Shown here: positions 5,980 through 14,244 of the stretch, piece after piece
Layout of the letters: every line of letters begins with the position of its first letter
Numbering within the stretch: the first letter of the stretch is position 1
DNA from: CAZBEL01 sp964628055
GTDB taxonomy: Bacteria; Fidelibacterota; Marinisomatia; Marinisomatales; TCS56
Length of the DNA stretch: 14,939 nt
NCBI GenBank assembly: GCA_964628055.1
Contig: CAZVNL010000046.1
Span: forward strand, 1-14,939
Direction of reading: 5' to 3'
Notes under the pieces: generated by a model
What the model saw: only the letters and a program-made list of their open reading frames with translations
What the model was told of the DNA's origin: nothing
Databases searched by the model: none
Position numbers and translations under genes: made by a program

Positions 5980-6555
5980 TTAACGCGCCGCGGGATTCAA
6001 CTCGCGGTAGCGAAAGCACGACACAAGGTGGTCATTCATCAACCCGGCGGCTTGCATAAAAGCGTAACAAATCGTGGTACCCACGTAAGCAAAACCCCGT
6101 TGCCGCAAGTCGTTACTCAAGGCATCCGACTCCGGGGAACGGGTAGGGATTTGTGTGTCGGCTTTCCAGCTATTCTGGATCGTCTCCCCCCCCACAAAAC
6201 GCCAGAGATAACGGTCGAAAGAAGTGCATTCTTCCTGAAGTTTCAAGAAAGAGCGGGCGTTGTTCACCGTGGCCTGGATTTTCTGACGATTACGAATAAT
6301 GTTTTTATCTTGCCACAACGCTTCGATCTTCGGGGCGTCATATTGGACCATGCGTCGGGGATCAAAGCCGTGGAAGGCCCGGCGAAACCCCTCCCGCTTC
6401 TTAAGAACGATCTGCCAACTCAATCCCGCTTGAAAGGCATCTAATACCAAGAACTCAAACAATTTCCGGTCATCATGAAGGGGAACCCCCCATTCCTCAT
6501 CATGGTAGGCCACCATGAGAGGGTCTTCTCCCACCCACGGGCAGCGAACCGGCAT
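5980..6555 (-). CDS. tag: DNA-3-methyladenine glycosylase I
   Basis: Removes 3-methyladenine from alkylated DNA, starting base-excision repair in the cytoplasm. The 191 residues align along their length with E. coli Tag (187 residues): RCPWVGEDPLMVAYHDEEWG at the start, FQAGLSWQIVLKKRE in the middle, and GFAYVGTTICYAFMQAAGL near the end. The zinc-snap ligands are present as C5, H18, H176 and C180. Position 39, equivalent to Glu38 of E. coli, is Asp, a substitution I believe is common in the family. The ATG lies two bases after the stop of the upstream amidohydrolase gene, so translation is probably coupled. Confidence 0.95.
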   Translation of the reverse strand: MPVRCPWVGEDPLMVAYHDEEWGVPLHDDRKLFEFLVLDAFQAGLSWQIVLKKREGFRRAFHGFDPRRMVQYDAPKIEALWQDKNIIRNRQKIQATVNNARSFLKLQEECTSFDRYLWRFVGGETIQNSWKADTQIPTRSPESDALSNDLRQRGFAYVGTTICYAFMQAAGLMNDHLVSCFRYRELNPAAR

Positions 6556-6557
6556 TT

Positions 6558-7874
6558 CTAAGGGAGCTTCCCTAGCTGACGGTATTTTTCCTGGTACTTT
6601 TTATACAACTGCTTGTGCCGATTACTCAAATCAATCTTTTTCCCCTGAATAAAAGCTTGTTCAACGTTAGTACGGATATCCAGCGGGTCTCCGTCAGAGA
6701 CGAATAGGGTGGCGTCTTTCCCCGGGTCCAGAGATCCAATGCGGGAATCGACTTCTAAGATCTCCGCCACCGAGAGGGTAATGGATCGCAGGGCTATCTC
6801 CCGGGGCAGACCGTAAGCCGCAGCCATGGCGGCATAATAGGGAAGGTTACGCTGATGGGCCGCCTCGAATGGATTGCTCTTGGCCGCGATGCAGAAGCGC
6901 ACACCGGCTTCATAAAGCTGCGATGGTGTTTTATAGGCCTGATCGTAATCCTCAAACCGCCGGGAGGGGTTGGAAAGGACCCCTTCATAGATAACGGGAA
7001 CATCCTTTTCAACAAGGAGGTCAGTAATCCTCCAGGCGTCCTTGCCCCCCACAATGGCGATACGCACGTTCTGGCGCTCGGCCCAGTGGATTGCAGCTTC
7101 GATCTGACGAACCTCGTTAGCGTGGACAAATACCGGTCGTTCCCGGTTCACAAAGGGAAGCATGCTCTCCAGGCGCAGGTCACGCGCCACCGGTTCTTCA
7201 TCGCTCTTCTGTGGATTGGTTAGGAGTCGGCCATAAGCCCGCGCTTGTTCGAAAAGTTTGTCGATTTCACGGAGCTTTTTCATCCGTTCCTCAGTCACCT
7301 CCTCCACCTTCTTCTTGGGATCTCCCGGGGTCAGGCTCATATTAGGCCAATGGAGGTGCAAGGCGGTAGGATGCTGTAGGGTTGCGTCCTCCCAGGTCCA
7401 ACCGTCCAGCATCATGAGGGAAGATTGCCCCGACAAAAGCCCGGAGAGGGGAGTGACGTTAGCCAGGAGTACCCCGTTAGAGCGGGTAACGGGGAGTAAT
7501 TCCGAGTCGGGATTGTAACTAACCCGCGCCTGGACATTGGGATTGATGGAACCCACTTCGGCATAGTCCGCGGTCGCTCGAACGGCGCTGATCTCTACCA
7601 GCCCCAAAGGCGTGACCGCAGTGATAAACCCGGGATACACATGTTTTCTGGCAACAGAAATGACTTCCGTCCCGGGCGCAGCCGTGAGGCCTGTCCCCAG
7701 ACGAACGATTTTTCCTTGGTTAAAAAGGATATCGGTGTTCGGCCGTACTCCATTCGACACGGTATGGAGCGTGCCTCCCTTTAATAGAATGGGGTGCTCC
7801 TGGGGCGGGGCCGGAATCTGGTCTGAAGCATGTAAGGTAATGAAAAGTAAGCTAATAGTAATTAGTGTTCGCAT
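6558..7874 (-). CDS. Exported amidohydrolase-family protein lacking the HxH motif
   Basis: A 438-residue protein of the metal-dependent amidohydrolase superfamily with a Sec-type signal peptide (about 1-17). The N-terminal beta-sandwich segment is typical: ILLKGGTLHTVSNG, a GKIVRLG strand, then YPGFITAVTPLGLVEI at 80-95. In active relatives the last segment reads PGxIDxHxH, so both first-site histidines are missing. The C-terminal IGSLDPGKDATLFVSDGDPL is the usual family ending. It starts two bases after the stop of the 1004-residue paralogue, and such pairs may act together. It may be catalytically altered or have a structural role. The substrate cannot be predicted. Confidence 0.85.
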   Translation of the reverse strand: MRTLITISLLFITLHASDQIPAPPQEHPILLKGGTLHTVSNGVRPNTDILFNQGKIVRLGTGLTAAPGTEVISVARKHVYPGFITAVTPLGLVEISAVRATADYAEVGSINPNVQARVSYNPDSELLPVTRSNGVLLANVTPLSGLLSGQSSLMMLDGWTWEDATLQHPTALHLHWPNMSLTPGDPKKKVEEVTEERMKKLREIDKLFEQARAYGRLLTNPQKSDEEPVARDLRLESMLPFVNRERPVFVHANEVRQIEAAIHWAERQNVRIAIVGGKDAWRITDLLVEKDVPVIYEGVLSNPSRRFEDYDQAYKTPSQLYEAGVRFCIAAKSNPFEAAHQRNLPYYAAMAAAYGLPREIALRSITLSVAEILEVDSRIGSLDPGKDATLFVSDGDPLDIRTNVEQAFIQGKKIDLSNRHKQLYKKYQEKYRQLGKLP

Positions 7875-7876
7875 GA

Positions 7877-10800
7877 TTACCGGCCCTCCTCAGCTTCCAT
7901 TCCCCAAATACAGGAGTAGTTACGGTAATACCTGCCTCCATACGGTCGCATAGGGGTCCCGGTCGTCTGCTTCGAAGTGAGGATTTTCTGGATCAAGGTA
8001 TTGCGAAGGTCCCGGTCGCGTTGACGCAGGGCGCGGTCCCTTTCCCGGGAAAAATATTGGCGCCCGTCAATCCAAGTTTGTTCACAGACCGTATAAGTGG
8101 AAAGGGGTGGACCGCTCCATACGACGAAATCGGCATCTTTTCCCACTTCCAGGGACCCTACCCATTTATCAATTTTTAACTGTTTGGCCGGGTTGATGGT
8201 GACCAGGTTAAGGGCTTCTACTTCACTCAGTCCACCGTATTTAACTGCCTTAGCCGCTTCCGTATTCAAGCGGCGGGCCAATTCATTAGAGTCGGAATTG
8301 AAGGAGACGTTGACCCCCACGCGGGACATGAGGGCGCCGTTATACGGAATGGCGTCTATGACCTCGAATTTATAGGCCCACCAGTCGGAAAAGGTAGACG
8401 CACCGGCGCCATGCTCAGCGATGCGATCAGCAACTTTGTACCCTTCCAATACGTGTTGGAAAGCGGCAATAGTGAATCCAAAATCCTCTGCGATGCGGGT
8501 GAGCATGAGAATCTCATCCTGTCGGTAAGAATGGCTATGCACGAAACGTTGCCCTTCTAAGACCTCCACTAACGCCTCCATTTCCAGGTCCCGCCGGGGG
8601 GGAACTTTCGTCCGCTGGGCCTGGGAGTTCCGGGAATAGGCTTGCCACCGCTGGCGGTACGTTTGGGCTGCCAAGAAGGCATCCCGGATAATTTGCTCCA
8701 CACCCATGCGCGTTTGAGGGTAGCGGGTCCGAAACTTATCTCCCCAGTTGGACTGTTTTACATTTTCGCCCAAAGCAAATTTAATCGTCGGTGGGGCCTT
8801 TTTAAATAAAAGCCCTTCCGGTGGCTGCCCCCAGCGCAGTTTAATGATGGCATTCTGACCACCAATGGCGTTCGCTGAACCGTGAAGGGTGTGGACGATG
8901 GTGACCCCACCGGCCAATTCCCGGTAAATAGCCACGTCATCAGCATTCAGCACATCCTGGATGCGCGTCTCGGCCGTTACACTCTGGGTGCCCTCGTTCA
9001 CTGATAACAAGGCGGTGTGACTATGGCAGTCGATAATCCCTGGCGTAATGTGTTTTCCTAAACCGTTAATGATGAGGGTCCCTCCCCGGGGGAGGGCAAT
9101 GTCGGGAGCAATTTGCTTTATCTTCCCCTGCTCAATGAGCATGTCCCAACCTTTTAAAACACCCTGGGGACCGCTCGTCCACAACGTGGCATCATTGATG
9201 AGAATGGCTGCTGGTTGGGGGGGCAATTCCTCGAAACCAAAGGCTCCCTCGGGGTAGAATACCGTCAAGTCACTGGCCTTTTCGGGGGGTTGCACTTTTG
9301 TGCTGTCTTCTTCGAGTGGTTTAACGCGAACGGCTTGCCACTGCCGTTCTTTCCCGCTGGCGTCGAGGGCTTTCCCTTCGGCCCTATCCTGCCCCAAGTG
9401 ACCCACAAAACGGGTCACACCGGGTAAGGTTGTGCTGTCGCCTTTCATCGTCCAACTGAGGCGGTCTTCTTCGACGGTTAGTTGTTCTAACGTGTATTTA
9501 GCGCTGTCATGTTGCAGGGTGCCGGAATAGGTGGTCCCCTTCTTCTTGATGACCAGGGCGAAGGTATCGGGCATGATGAGGGTCCAGTTACCGCCAAAGT
9601 CCACGCGGGGAGCCGGTTCCACGATGAACCGTTCACCTTCTACCCAAACTTCTCTTACGGGGGCCTGTTTATCAAAATAGTCTCCGTCCACCACCACGAG
9701 GTTAGCCCAAAAACCGGGGGCAATTTTCCCTAACTGCTGCGGGAGGCCAAACTGGGAGGCTGGAATGGTAGTGAGGGCCGCCAGGGCTGCGTCGCGATCC
9801 AAGCCCCGTTCCACCGAGCGGATTAAATTTTCCCGGAAGGTGCGTTTCTTTTCTAAGTCGGCAGCCGTGAGTGCGAGGGAGAAATCCCGGGCAATTAGTC
9901 GCTGACAGTTGTCCGGTGCCAGGTCCCAGTGTTTCAGTTGCTCCGTGGTGTACTGGAGGGCCTCATAGGGATTGGCCACCTCCGGCTTGCCAGGGTAATT
10001 CAAGGGCAGAATGATAAAGGGTTTCAGTTGCACCAGTTCATTCAGGCGCCGGTATTCGTAACCGCTTCCTTTTAACCAAAGATTGAGTTGCAATTCCTTA
10101 TCCAATTGTCCTACACGGAGGGCGTCTAACTCGTCTTTGGTGACAAAAATAAAGGGCGTTTTTGACGCTACAGCGCTGGCCAACGCCTCCAGGGCCCGGT
10201 CCGTGGCCACTGGTTCGTTACCTTCGGGATGCTTCTCCAGGATTTTTTGGGCTCGGGCGTACCAATCGGCATCAAGAAACGTCTGGCGAATAAGGGCCAC
10301 ACACCCTAAGAGGGAGTTGGGATATTGGGTACTGTTCCAGCCGCCGAATTCAAAAGCGATGACTTGGGCCGCATGATTCTTGATAACCGTGGGGGTTTTG
10401 GTAAGTTGGACGAGGGCCGATTGACCCCGAAAAATCCCCTTTCCCGGTACAATGTGGGCAGTGGTAAACCCCAGCGCGCGAGCTGCTTTTAATTCCGTTT
10501 CTTCCGGGTGGAAGAAGTTGCTGGCCAGTTCATCTGGATGGACGGAGGTGTTCCAATGGTCGTCTGAACCGGGAGGGGGTGGCTGGTCTTTTTTGTCAGC
10601 GGATACGGCCCACCAGCTATCGATGAATCCAGGGTAGATTGTTGCACCCTTGACATCAATTTCCGTCGCTTCGGGAGGCCGGGTGAGGTCTTGACCAACA
10701 GCCGCTACGAGACCGTCGCGCAGCAAAATGGTGGCGTCGTCTAAAATGGTTCCCGGTTGTGTGTAAACCCGGGCATGGGTTAGGGCCCACACACCGGGAG

Positions 10801-10891
10801 GGGCTTGGTGCAATCCCTCCGTGGGCGCCACTTGAGCAATGAGAAACGTGCTGAAAAATAAGACACGAATCACAAAAGAATATTTAGGCAT
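7877..10891 (-). CDS. Exported tandem-domain amidohydrolase
   Basis: A 1004-residue protein with a signal peptide (about 1-20) and two amidohydrolase modules. Module 1 (about 33-425) has YPGFIDSWWAV where PGFIDAHxH is expected, so it lacks the first metal histidines. A linker (about 430-525) begins GNWTLIMPDTFALVIKKKG and looks like a small beta domain. Module 2 (about 560-950) is intact: TPGIIDCHSH (616-625), K704, H785/H787, H813 and D867 in NSDSN. Its ending VGSLEVGKDADFVVW is standard. It is likely a periplasmic or outer-membrane-associated hydrolase, possibly on cyclic amides or peptides; this is inference. GGAGG lies seven bases before the ATG at 10889-10891. It is the second gene of the leftward operon. 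Confidence 0.9.
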   Translation of the reverse strand: MPKYSFVIRVLFFSTFLIAQVAPTEGLHQAPPGVWALTHARVYTQPGTILDDATILLRDGLVAAVGQDLTRPPEATEIDVKGATIYPGFIDSWWAVSADKKDQPPPPGSDDHWNTSVHPDELASNFFHPEETELKAARALGFTTAHIVPGKGIFRGQSALVQLTKTPTVIKNHAAQVIAFEFGGWNSTQYPNSLLGCVALIRQTFLDADWYARAQKILEKHPEGNEPVATDRALEALASAVASKTPFIFVTKDELDALRVGQLDKELQLNLWLKGSGYEYRRLNELVQLKPFIILPLNYPGKPEVANPYEALQYTTEQLKHWDLAPDNCQRLIARDFSLALTAADLEKKRTFRENLIRSVERGLDRDAALAALTTIPASQFGLPQQLGKIAPGFWANLVVVDGDYFDKQAPVREVWVEGERFIVEPAPRVDFGGNWTLIMPDTFALVIKKKGTTYSGTLQHDSAKYTLEQLTVEEDRLSWTMKGDSTTLPGVTRFVGHLGQDRAEGKALDASGKERQWQAVRVKPLEEDSTKVQPPEKASDLTVFYPEGAFGFEELPPQPAAILINDATLWTSGPQGVLKGWDMLIEQGKIKQIAPDIALPRGGTLIINGLGKHITPGIIDCHSHTALLSVNEGTQSVTAETRIQDVLNADDVAIYRELAGGVTIVHTLHGSANAIGGQNAIIKLRWGQPPEGLLFKKAPPTIKFALGENVKQSNWGDKFRTRYPQTRMGVEQIIRDAFLAAQTYRQRWQAYSRNSQAQRTKVPPRRDLEMEALVEVLEGQRFVHSHSYRQDEILMLTRIAEDFGFTIAAFQHVLEGYKVADRIAEHGAGASTFSDWWAYKFEVIDAIPYNGALMSRVGVNVSFNSDSNELARRLNTEAAKAVKYGGLSEVEALNLVTINPAKQLKIDKWVGSLEVGKDADFVVWSGPPLSTYTVCEQTWIDGRQYFSRERDRALRQRDRDLRNTLIQKILTSKQTTGTPMRPYGGRYYRNYSCIWGMEAEEGR

Positions 10892-10903
10892 GGGCGTTCC
10901 TCC

Positions 10904-11716
10904 CTAAAAATTCGGTCCTTTCAACTGATTCTTGGTAATCTGCTGGGTAAGATATTTGTAAGCCTCATCCACAGTATTACAAATTTTGAATAGGTTCAGA
11001 TCTTTCCTGCTGATCGTTCCTGAACCTGCTAAAAACTCCCAATTCACTACTTTATCCCAGAAATCATTGTCAAACAGGACAATGGGGATTTTCTTGCGGA
11101 TTTTCCGGGTTTGAATTAGGGTCAACAGTTCCATGAGTTCATCTAACGTGCCGTACCCCCCGGGAAAAACCACCAGGGCCTTGGCCAGGTACAAAAACCA
11201 ATACTTGCGCATGAAAAAGTAGTGGAACCGGATTTCCAAATCCTCGGAGATCCAGGGATTACCCGATTGTTCCTTGGGGAGGGTAATACCCAACCCTACC
11301 GCCAGCCCCTTGGCTTCGGTAGCTCCCCGATTGGCGGCTTCCATGATCCCAGGTCCACCCCCGGAGGTGATAATGAAACGCTTTTTGCCACTCTTCAGGT
11401 TTTTACTCCAACGGGTGAGTTGGTAGGCCAGGGACCGGGCAGCTTCATAGTAGCGGCTCATGGTCAGATTCTGCTCCAGGGCTTTACGTTTTCGAGGAGA
11501 TAGATTAGAAGGCACCGTTTTTAATGCTGCTTCCGCTTCTTCCGGAGACTGAATGCGGGCCGAGCCAAAAAACACAATGGTGTCCTGTATATGGTTACGC
11601 CGTAAACGCTGCATAGGGCCGAAATATTCAGCTAAAATCCTTATAGTGCGGGCGTCCGGACTGCCTAAAAACTCCCGGTCGTAATAAAAGCGTTGTTTTG
11701 AGTTCTTATTTTTCAT
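10904..11716 (-). CDS. LOG-family nucleotide 5'-monophosphate phosphoribohydrolase
   Basis: A 270-residue cytoplasmic Rossmann-fold protein of the LOG (formerly 'lysine decarboxylase') family, whose members cleave the N-glycosidic bond of nucleoside monophosphates, including cytokinin precursors. Visible motifs are FFGSARI (49-55), SGGGPGIMEAAN (118-129), MRKYW (169-173) and the signature PGGYGTLDE (185-193). The N-terminal 45 residues are basic and family-specific. The ATG at 11714-11716 has AAGGA about 11 bases upstream. As first gene of the leftward cluster, its promoter should lie in 11717-11819, shared with the divergent lipoprotein gene. Which nucleotide is used is unknown; true lysine decarboxylase activity is unlikely. 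Confidence 0.9.
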   Translation of the reverse strand: MKNKNSKQRFYYDREFLGSPDARTIRILAEYFGPMQRLRRNHIQDTIVFFGSARIQSPEEAEAALKTVPSNLSPRKRKALEQNLTMSRYYEAARSLAYQLTRWSKNLKSGKKRFIITSGGGPGIMEAANRGATEAKGLAVGLGITLPKEQSGNPWISEDLEIRFHYFFMRKYWFLYLAKALVVFPGGYGTLDELMELLTLIQTRKIRKKIPIVLFDNDFWDKVVNWEFLAGSGTISRKDLNLFKICNTVDEAYKYLTQQITKNQLKGPNF

Positions 11717-11855
11717 CTAAGTCAATATCCTTCATTTTAACCAACCAGATAAGTTAAGCATTTTTACCCCAGGGATGAAAAAACCATCTCACCCCTCACC
11801 ATGAGAAATTGATTAAACCTTGTTTCGTGATTTTACCCGGGTGTATTTTGTTCCG

Positions 11856-12197
11856 ATGCGAATGCACTTCATTGCCCTGCTTCTTTTCCTCGTTGCTTGC
11901 GCCTCGCCCTTACCGGAACCGGCACCCCAAAACCCTGCCGAAACGGCCCCCTCGTCCTCACCACCGCTCATCCCCCTAAAAGCAGGACTCCTCACCGAGT
12001 ATGACGTCTGGGAATTCCTAAAAACCAATCCCCCTGAGAAGGAGGTTCTGAACGAATTGGGGCCCCCGGACTCCGTCTGGGTGGATGAAGACAGTACCTA
12101 CCAGGTTTGGTACTACTACCGCCCGGAATACCAGGATTATAACTCGGTGGAGATCGCTCTCCCCGCCCATCGTGTTACAGGATTTGAATGGGATTAA
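11856..12197 (+). CDS. Small lipoprotein, BamE/SmpA-like fold
   Basis: From ATG 11856, the 113-residue product starts MRMHFIALLLFLVAC, a type II signal with lipobox LVAC and lipidated C15. ATG 11862 is an equally good start; the longer frame from 11820 would put 12 non-signal residues in front. No good ribosome-binding site helps to choose. A Pro/Ala/Ser-rich tether follows (about 17-40). The rest, with the pattern VLNELGPPDSVWVDED, then VWYYYRPE, then a strand ending VTGFEWD, resembles the small BamE/SmpA fold (lGxPxxv then WxY). An outer-membrane location is likely. A role in barrel assembly is only suggested by the fold. Confidence 0.7.
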   Translation: MRMHFIALLLFLVACASPLPEPAPQNPAETAPSSSPPLIPLKAGLLTEYDVWEFLKTNPPEKEVLNELGPPDSVWVDEDSTYQVWYYYRPEYQDYNSVEIALPAHRVTGFEWD

Positions 12198-12245
12198 TAA
12201 TGAGAGCAACAACGAGGCCTAAACCTAACTAAACAGGTAATAGAT

Positions 12246-13412
12246 ATGCCTTACGCCACTCTTTTGCTCTTATTTTTTGTTTCTAGCCTGCTTTCCCAAT
12301 CGGCACGGGAGCTCCACGACCAGGCTTTTGTGGTGGATGCCCACAACGATGTCCTCTTACGGGCCATGGAAGGAGAAGGTCTCTCTGTCCGTACAACTAA
12401 GGGACATTCGGACCTCCCGCGGCTAATAGATGGCGGCGTAGACTTACAGATCTTTGCCATTTGGGTTAATCCTTATGCCTACCTTCCTGACCGGGCCTTT
12501 CAACGAGCTTTGGACATGATTTCCAAACTAGAGGAATTGGCTCAGGCTGCCCCCCAACTTACCCTGATTCGCACCCGGCAGGATTTAGAGCCGGTCACCA
12601 GTCAGCAGCTCCTGGGAGCCGTGATAGGCGTGGAAGGTGGCCATGCCATCGAAAACAGCCTGGAGAAGTTGCGCATCTTGCACCAACGGGGGATGCGTTA
12701 CCTCACCCTCACCTGGAACAATTCCACCGATTGGGCCACCTCCGCCAAAGACGAAACCAAAAAGGACAGTCTCTCTTTCCGGGGTCTTACCGACTTCGGA
12801 AAAGCCGTGGTGCGCACCTGTAACGAAATCGGCGTGTTAGTGGACGTCTCCCACGTAGGGGAACAGACATTTTGGGACGTTATGGAAATCACCACCAAAC
12901 CCGTGATCGCCTCCCATTCCTGTGCTTACACGCTTTGCCCTCATTTCCGCAACTTGAAAGACGAACAACTCCGGGCCATTGCCGCCACGGGAGGCGTCGT
13001 AGGGGTGAATTTCTATCCCGGGTACCTGGATCCCTCTTTTACTACCCGGGAAAAGGCGGTAATGGCAAAATATAAGCCCCAGTTGGATTCCCTGGCGCAA
13101 CAGTACGGCAAGGAATCGGATGAATACTGGTACGGGAAGATGGCATTATTGGATGCTGAGTTGGCTGCTGTAGCGCCCCCGGTGGATGGGCTCATCAACC
13201 ACATCGATTACCTGGTTAAAATCATGGGGATAGACCATGTGGGTTTGGGCTCCGATTTCGACGGTATCGATGTCCTTCCCCAGGGCATAAAGGATTGCAC
13301 GGATTTACCGGTGATTACGGAAAAACTCCTGGCCCGGGGTTATAACCAGGAAGCCATAGAGAAAATCTTAGGGGGGAATTTCCGCCGCGTTTTGGAAACG
13401 GTAATGCCATGA
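12246..13412 (+). CDS. M19-family (renal/membrane-type) dipeptidase
   Basis: Zinc dipeptidase of 388 residues with an N-terminal signal peptide (about 1-18), so probably periplasmic or membrane associated. The two-zinc site of family M19 is complete: H33 and D35 in DAHND, E130 in GVEGGHA, H203 in DVSHV, H224 in ASHS, and catalytic D337 in GSDFDG. RNL after H233 also fits. Length and motif order match the family. ATG 12246 has AGG eight bases upstream and lies 48 bases after the lipoprotein gene. Likely substrates are L,L- or L,D-dipeptides, including cell-wall turnover products; the exact one is not predictable. Confidence 0.95.
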   Translation: MPYATLLLLFFVSSLLSQSARELHDQAFVVDAHNDVLLRAMEGEGLSVRTTKGHSDLPRLIDGGVDLQIFAIWVNPYAYLPDRAFQRALDMISKLEELAQAAPQLTLIRTRQDLEPVTSQQLLGAVIGVEGGHAIENSLEKLRILHQRGMRYLTLTWNNSTDWATSAKDETKKDSLSFRGLTDFGKAVVRTCNEIGVLVDVSHVGEQTFWDVMEITTKPVIASHSCAYTLCPHFRNLKDEQLRAIAATGGVVGVNFYPGYLDPSFTTREKAVMAKYKPQLDSLAQQYGKESDEYWYGKMALLDAELAAVAPPVDGLINHIDYLVKIMGIDHVGLGSDFDGIDVLPQGIKDCTDLPVITEKLLARGYNQEAIEKILGGNFRRVLETVMP

Positions 13413-13942
13413 ATTCAGAGCCTTCCGGTCCAATGTATACCCTGGGTCCGGTAGAGCTACTCCAACGGGACCCCATTGCCTTATTCTGCTCGGTGAAGTG
13501 TCCTGGAGAATTAATTGTAAAGACCTACGAGCTCTGTTTACGCTGGCGGCGGGAAGGCCAGGCCGTCATTGGTGGCTTTCATGCTCCCATGGAAAGGGAA
13601 TGCCTGTCAATCCTGTCGAAGGGAACTCAACCGCTAATCGTAAGTCCAGCCCGGGGCATCTGGAGACGCGTACCCCCTGAATTAAAACCGGTTTTAAAAC
13701 GCGGCCACCTGCTCATCATTTCGCCCTTTCCCCCGCAAGTCCGGCGCATTACCCGGGAGACAGCAGAAATAAGAAACCACTTCGTCGGAACTCTGGTCAA
13801 GGATATCTTTGTGGCCTATGCCGAACCCGGGGGACACTTGGAACAGCTGTGCTGGCAGTGGACGGAAGAAGATAAACGCCTGGTCACCTTCCAGAGCGAT
13901 TACACCAGGAATTTGCTGAACCGTGGTTGGCAGATCCTTTAG
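13409..13942 (+). CDS. DprA/Smf-like Rossmann-fold protein (short)
   Basis: A 177-residue protein whose central part follows the DprA/Smf nucleotide-binding fold. LFCSVKCPGELIVKTYELC corresponds to the opening strand and helix, QAVIGGFHAPMERECLSIL to the SGxARGID..AH..AL region, and EIRNHFVGTLVKDIFVAYAE to the RNR..I.gls..vvVvEA segment. Key DprA residues are altered (no ARGID, RNH for RNR), and the SAM and winged-helix parts of full DprA are absent. It is more likely a divergent relative than a true DNA-uptake factor. Its ATG overlaps the dipeptidase TGA (ATGA), so the two genes are translationally coupled. The function is unknown. Confidence 0.65.
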   Translation: MNSEPSGPMYTLGPVELLQRDPIALFCSVKCPGELIVKTYELCLRWRREGQAVIGGFHAPMERECLSILSKGTQPLIVSPARGIWRRVPPELKPVLKRGHLLIISPFPPQVRRITRETAEIRNHFVGTLVKDIFVAYAEPGGHLEQLCWQWTEEDKRLVTFQSDYTRNLLNRGWQIL

Positions 13943-14244
13943 GTAGGACGTTGCTCACCGTTTTTAGGCCCTTCACTTTTTACAGGGGTCTCAGATTATT
14001 ATTTGTCAAGCGAGGTATAACAAAAGTTGTGGTGGTACACCTTTTTTCTTTCAAATGCCTCTCACCTAAACCTTGGAGGCATTTGAAAGAGGAGATTTGT
14101 CGAGGATTTGTTCAGAAATCCGATTTGGAGCTGTCTTCCGATTTAAAAATCACCACAAGATTTGATAGGCATCCGTTGTCAAGCCAATGGGTTAATTTTT
14201 AATTTTAGTCAGTCGAATGTAGTAAATTCAAAACAAAGTTCCTT
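13943..14244. other. Gene-free spacer before the IS remnant
   Basis: No coding region is supported here; the open frame at 13927-14202 has no homology that I recognise and a poor start. The main structure is the 14-bp inverted repeat at 14048-14089. GTTGTGGTG (14028-14036) also has a distant partial complement, CACCACAAG, near 14152. The rest is unremarkable AT-rich sequence, perhaps older mobile debris or the 3' end of the preceding operon. Confidence 0.35.
14048..14089. repeat. 14-bp perfect inverted repeat (hairpin)
   Basis: CTTTCAAATGCCTC (14048-14061) is exactly complementary to the segment at 14076-14089, with a 14-nt loop. No T run follows on either strand, so it is not a standard intrinsic terminator, although it may stabilise the 3' end of the dipeptidase-DprA transcript. 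It may equally be a palindromic repeat unit or the scar of a small element. Confidence 0.6.

Noticed and set aside
10904..11716. Annotation as lysine decarboxylase
   Set aside because: The PGGYGTLDE motif marks the LOG phosphoribohydrolase family, for which the decarboxylase name is historical.
13927..14202. 91-codon frame overlapping the end of the DprA-like gene
   Set aside because: It starts inside the upstream gene, crosses the perfect inverted repeat, and has no recognisable domain.
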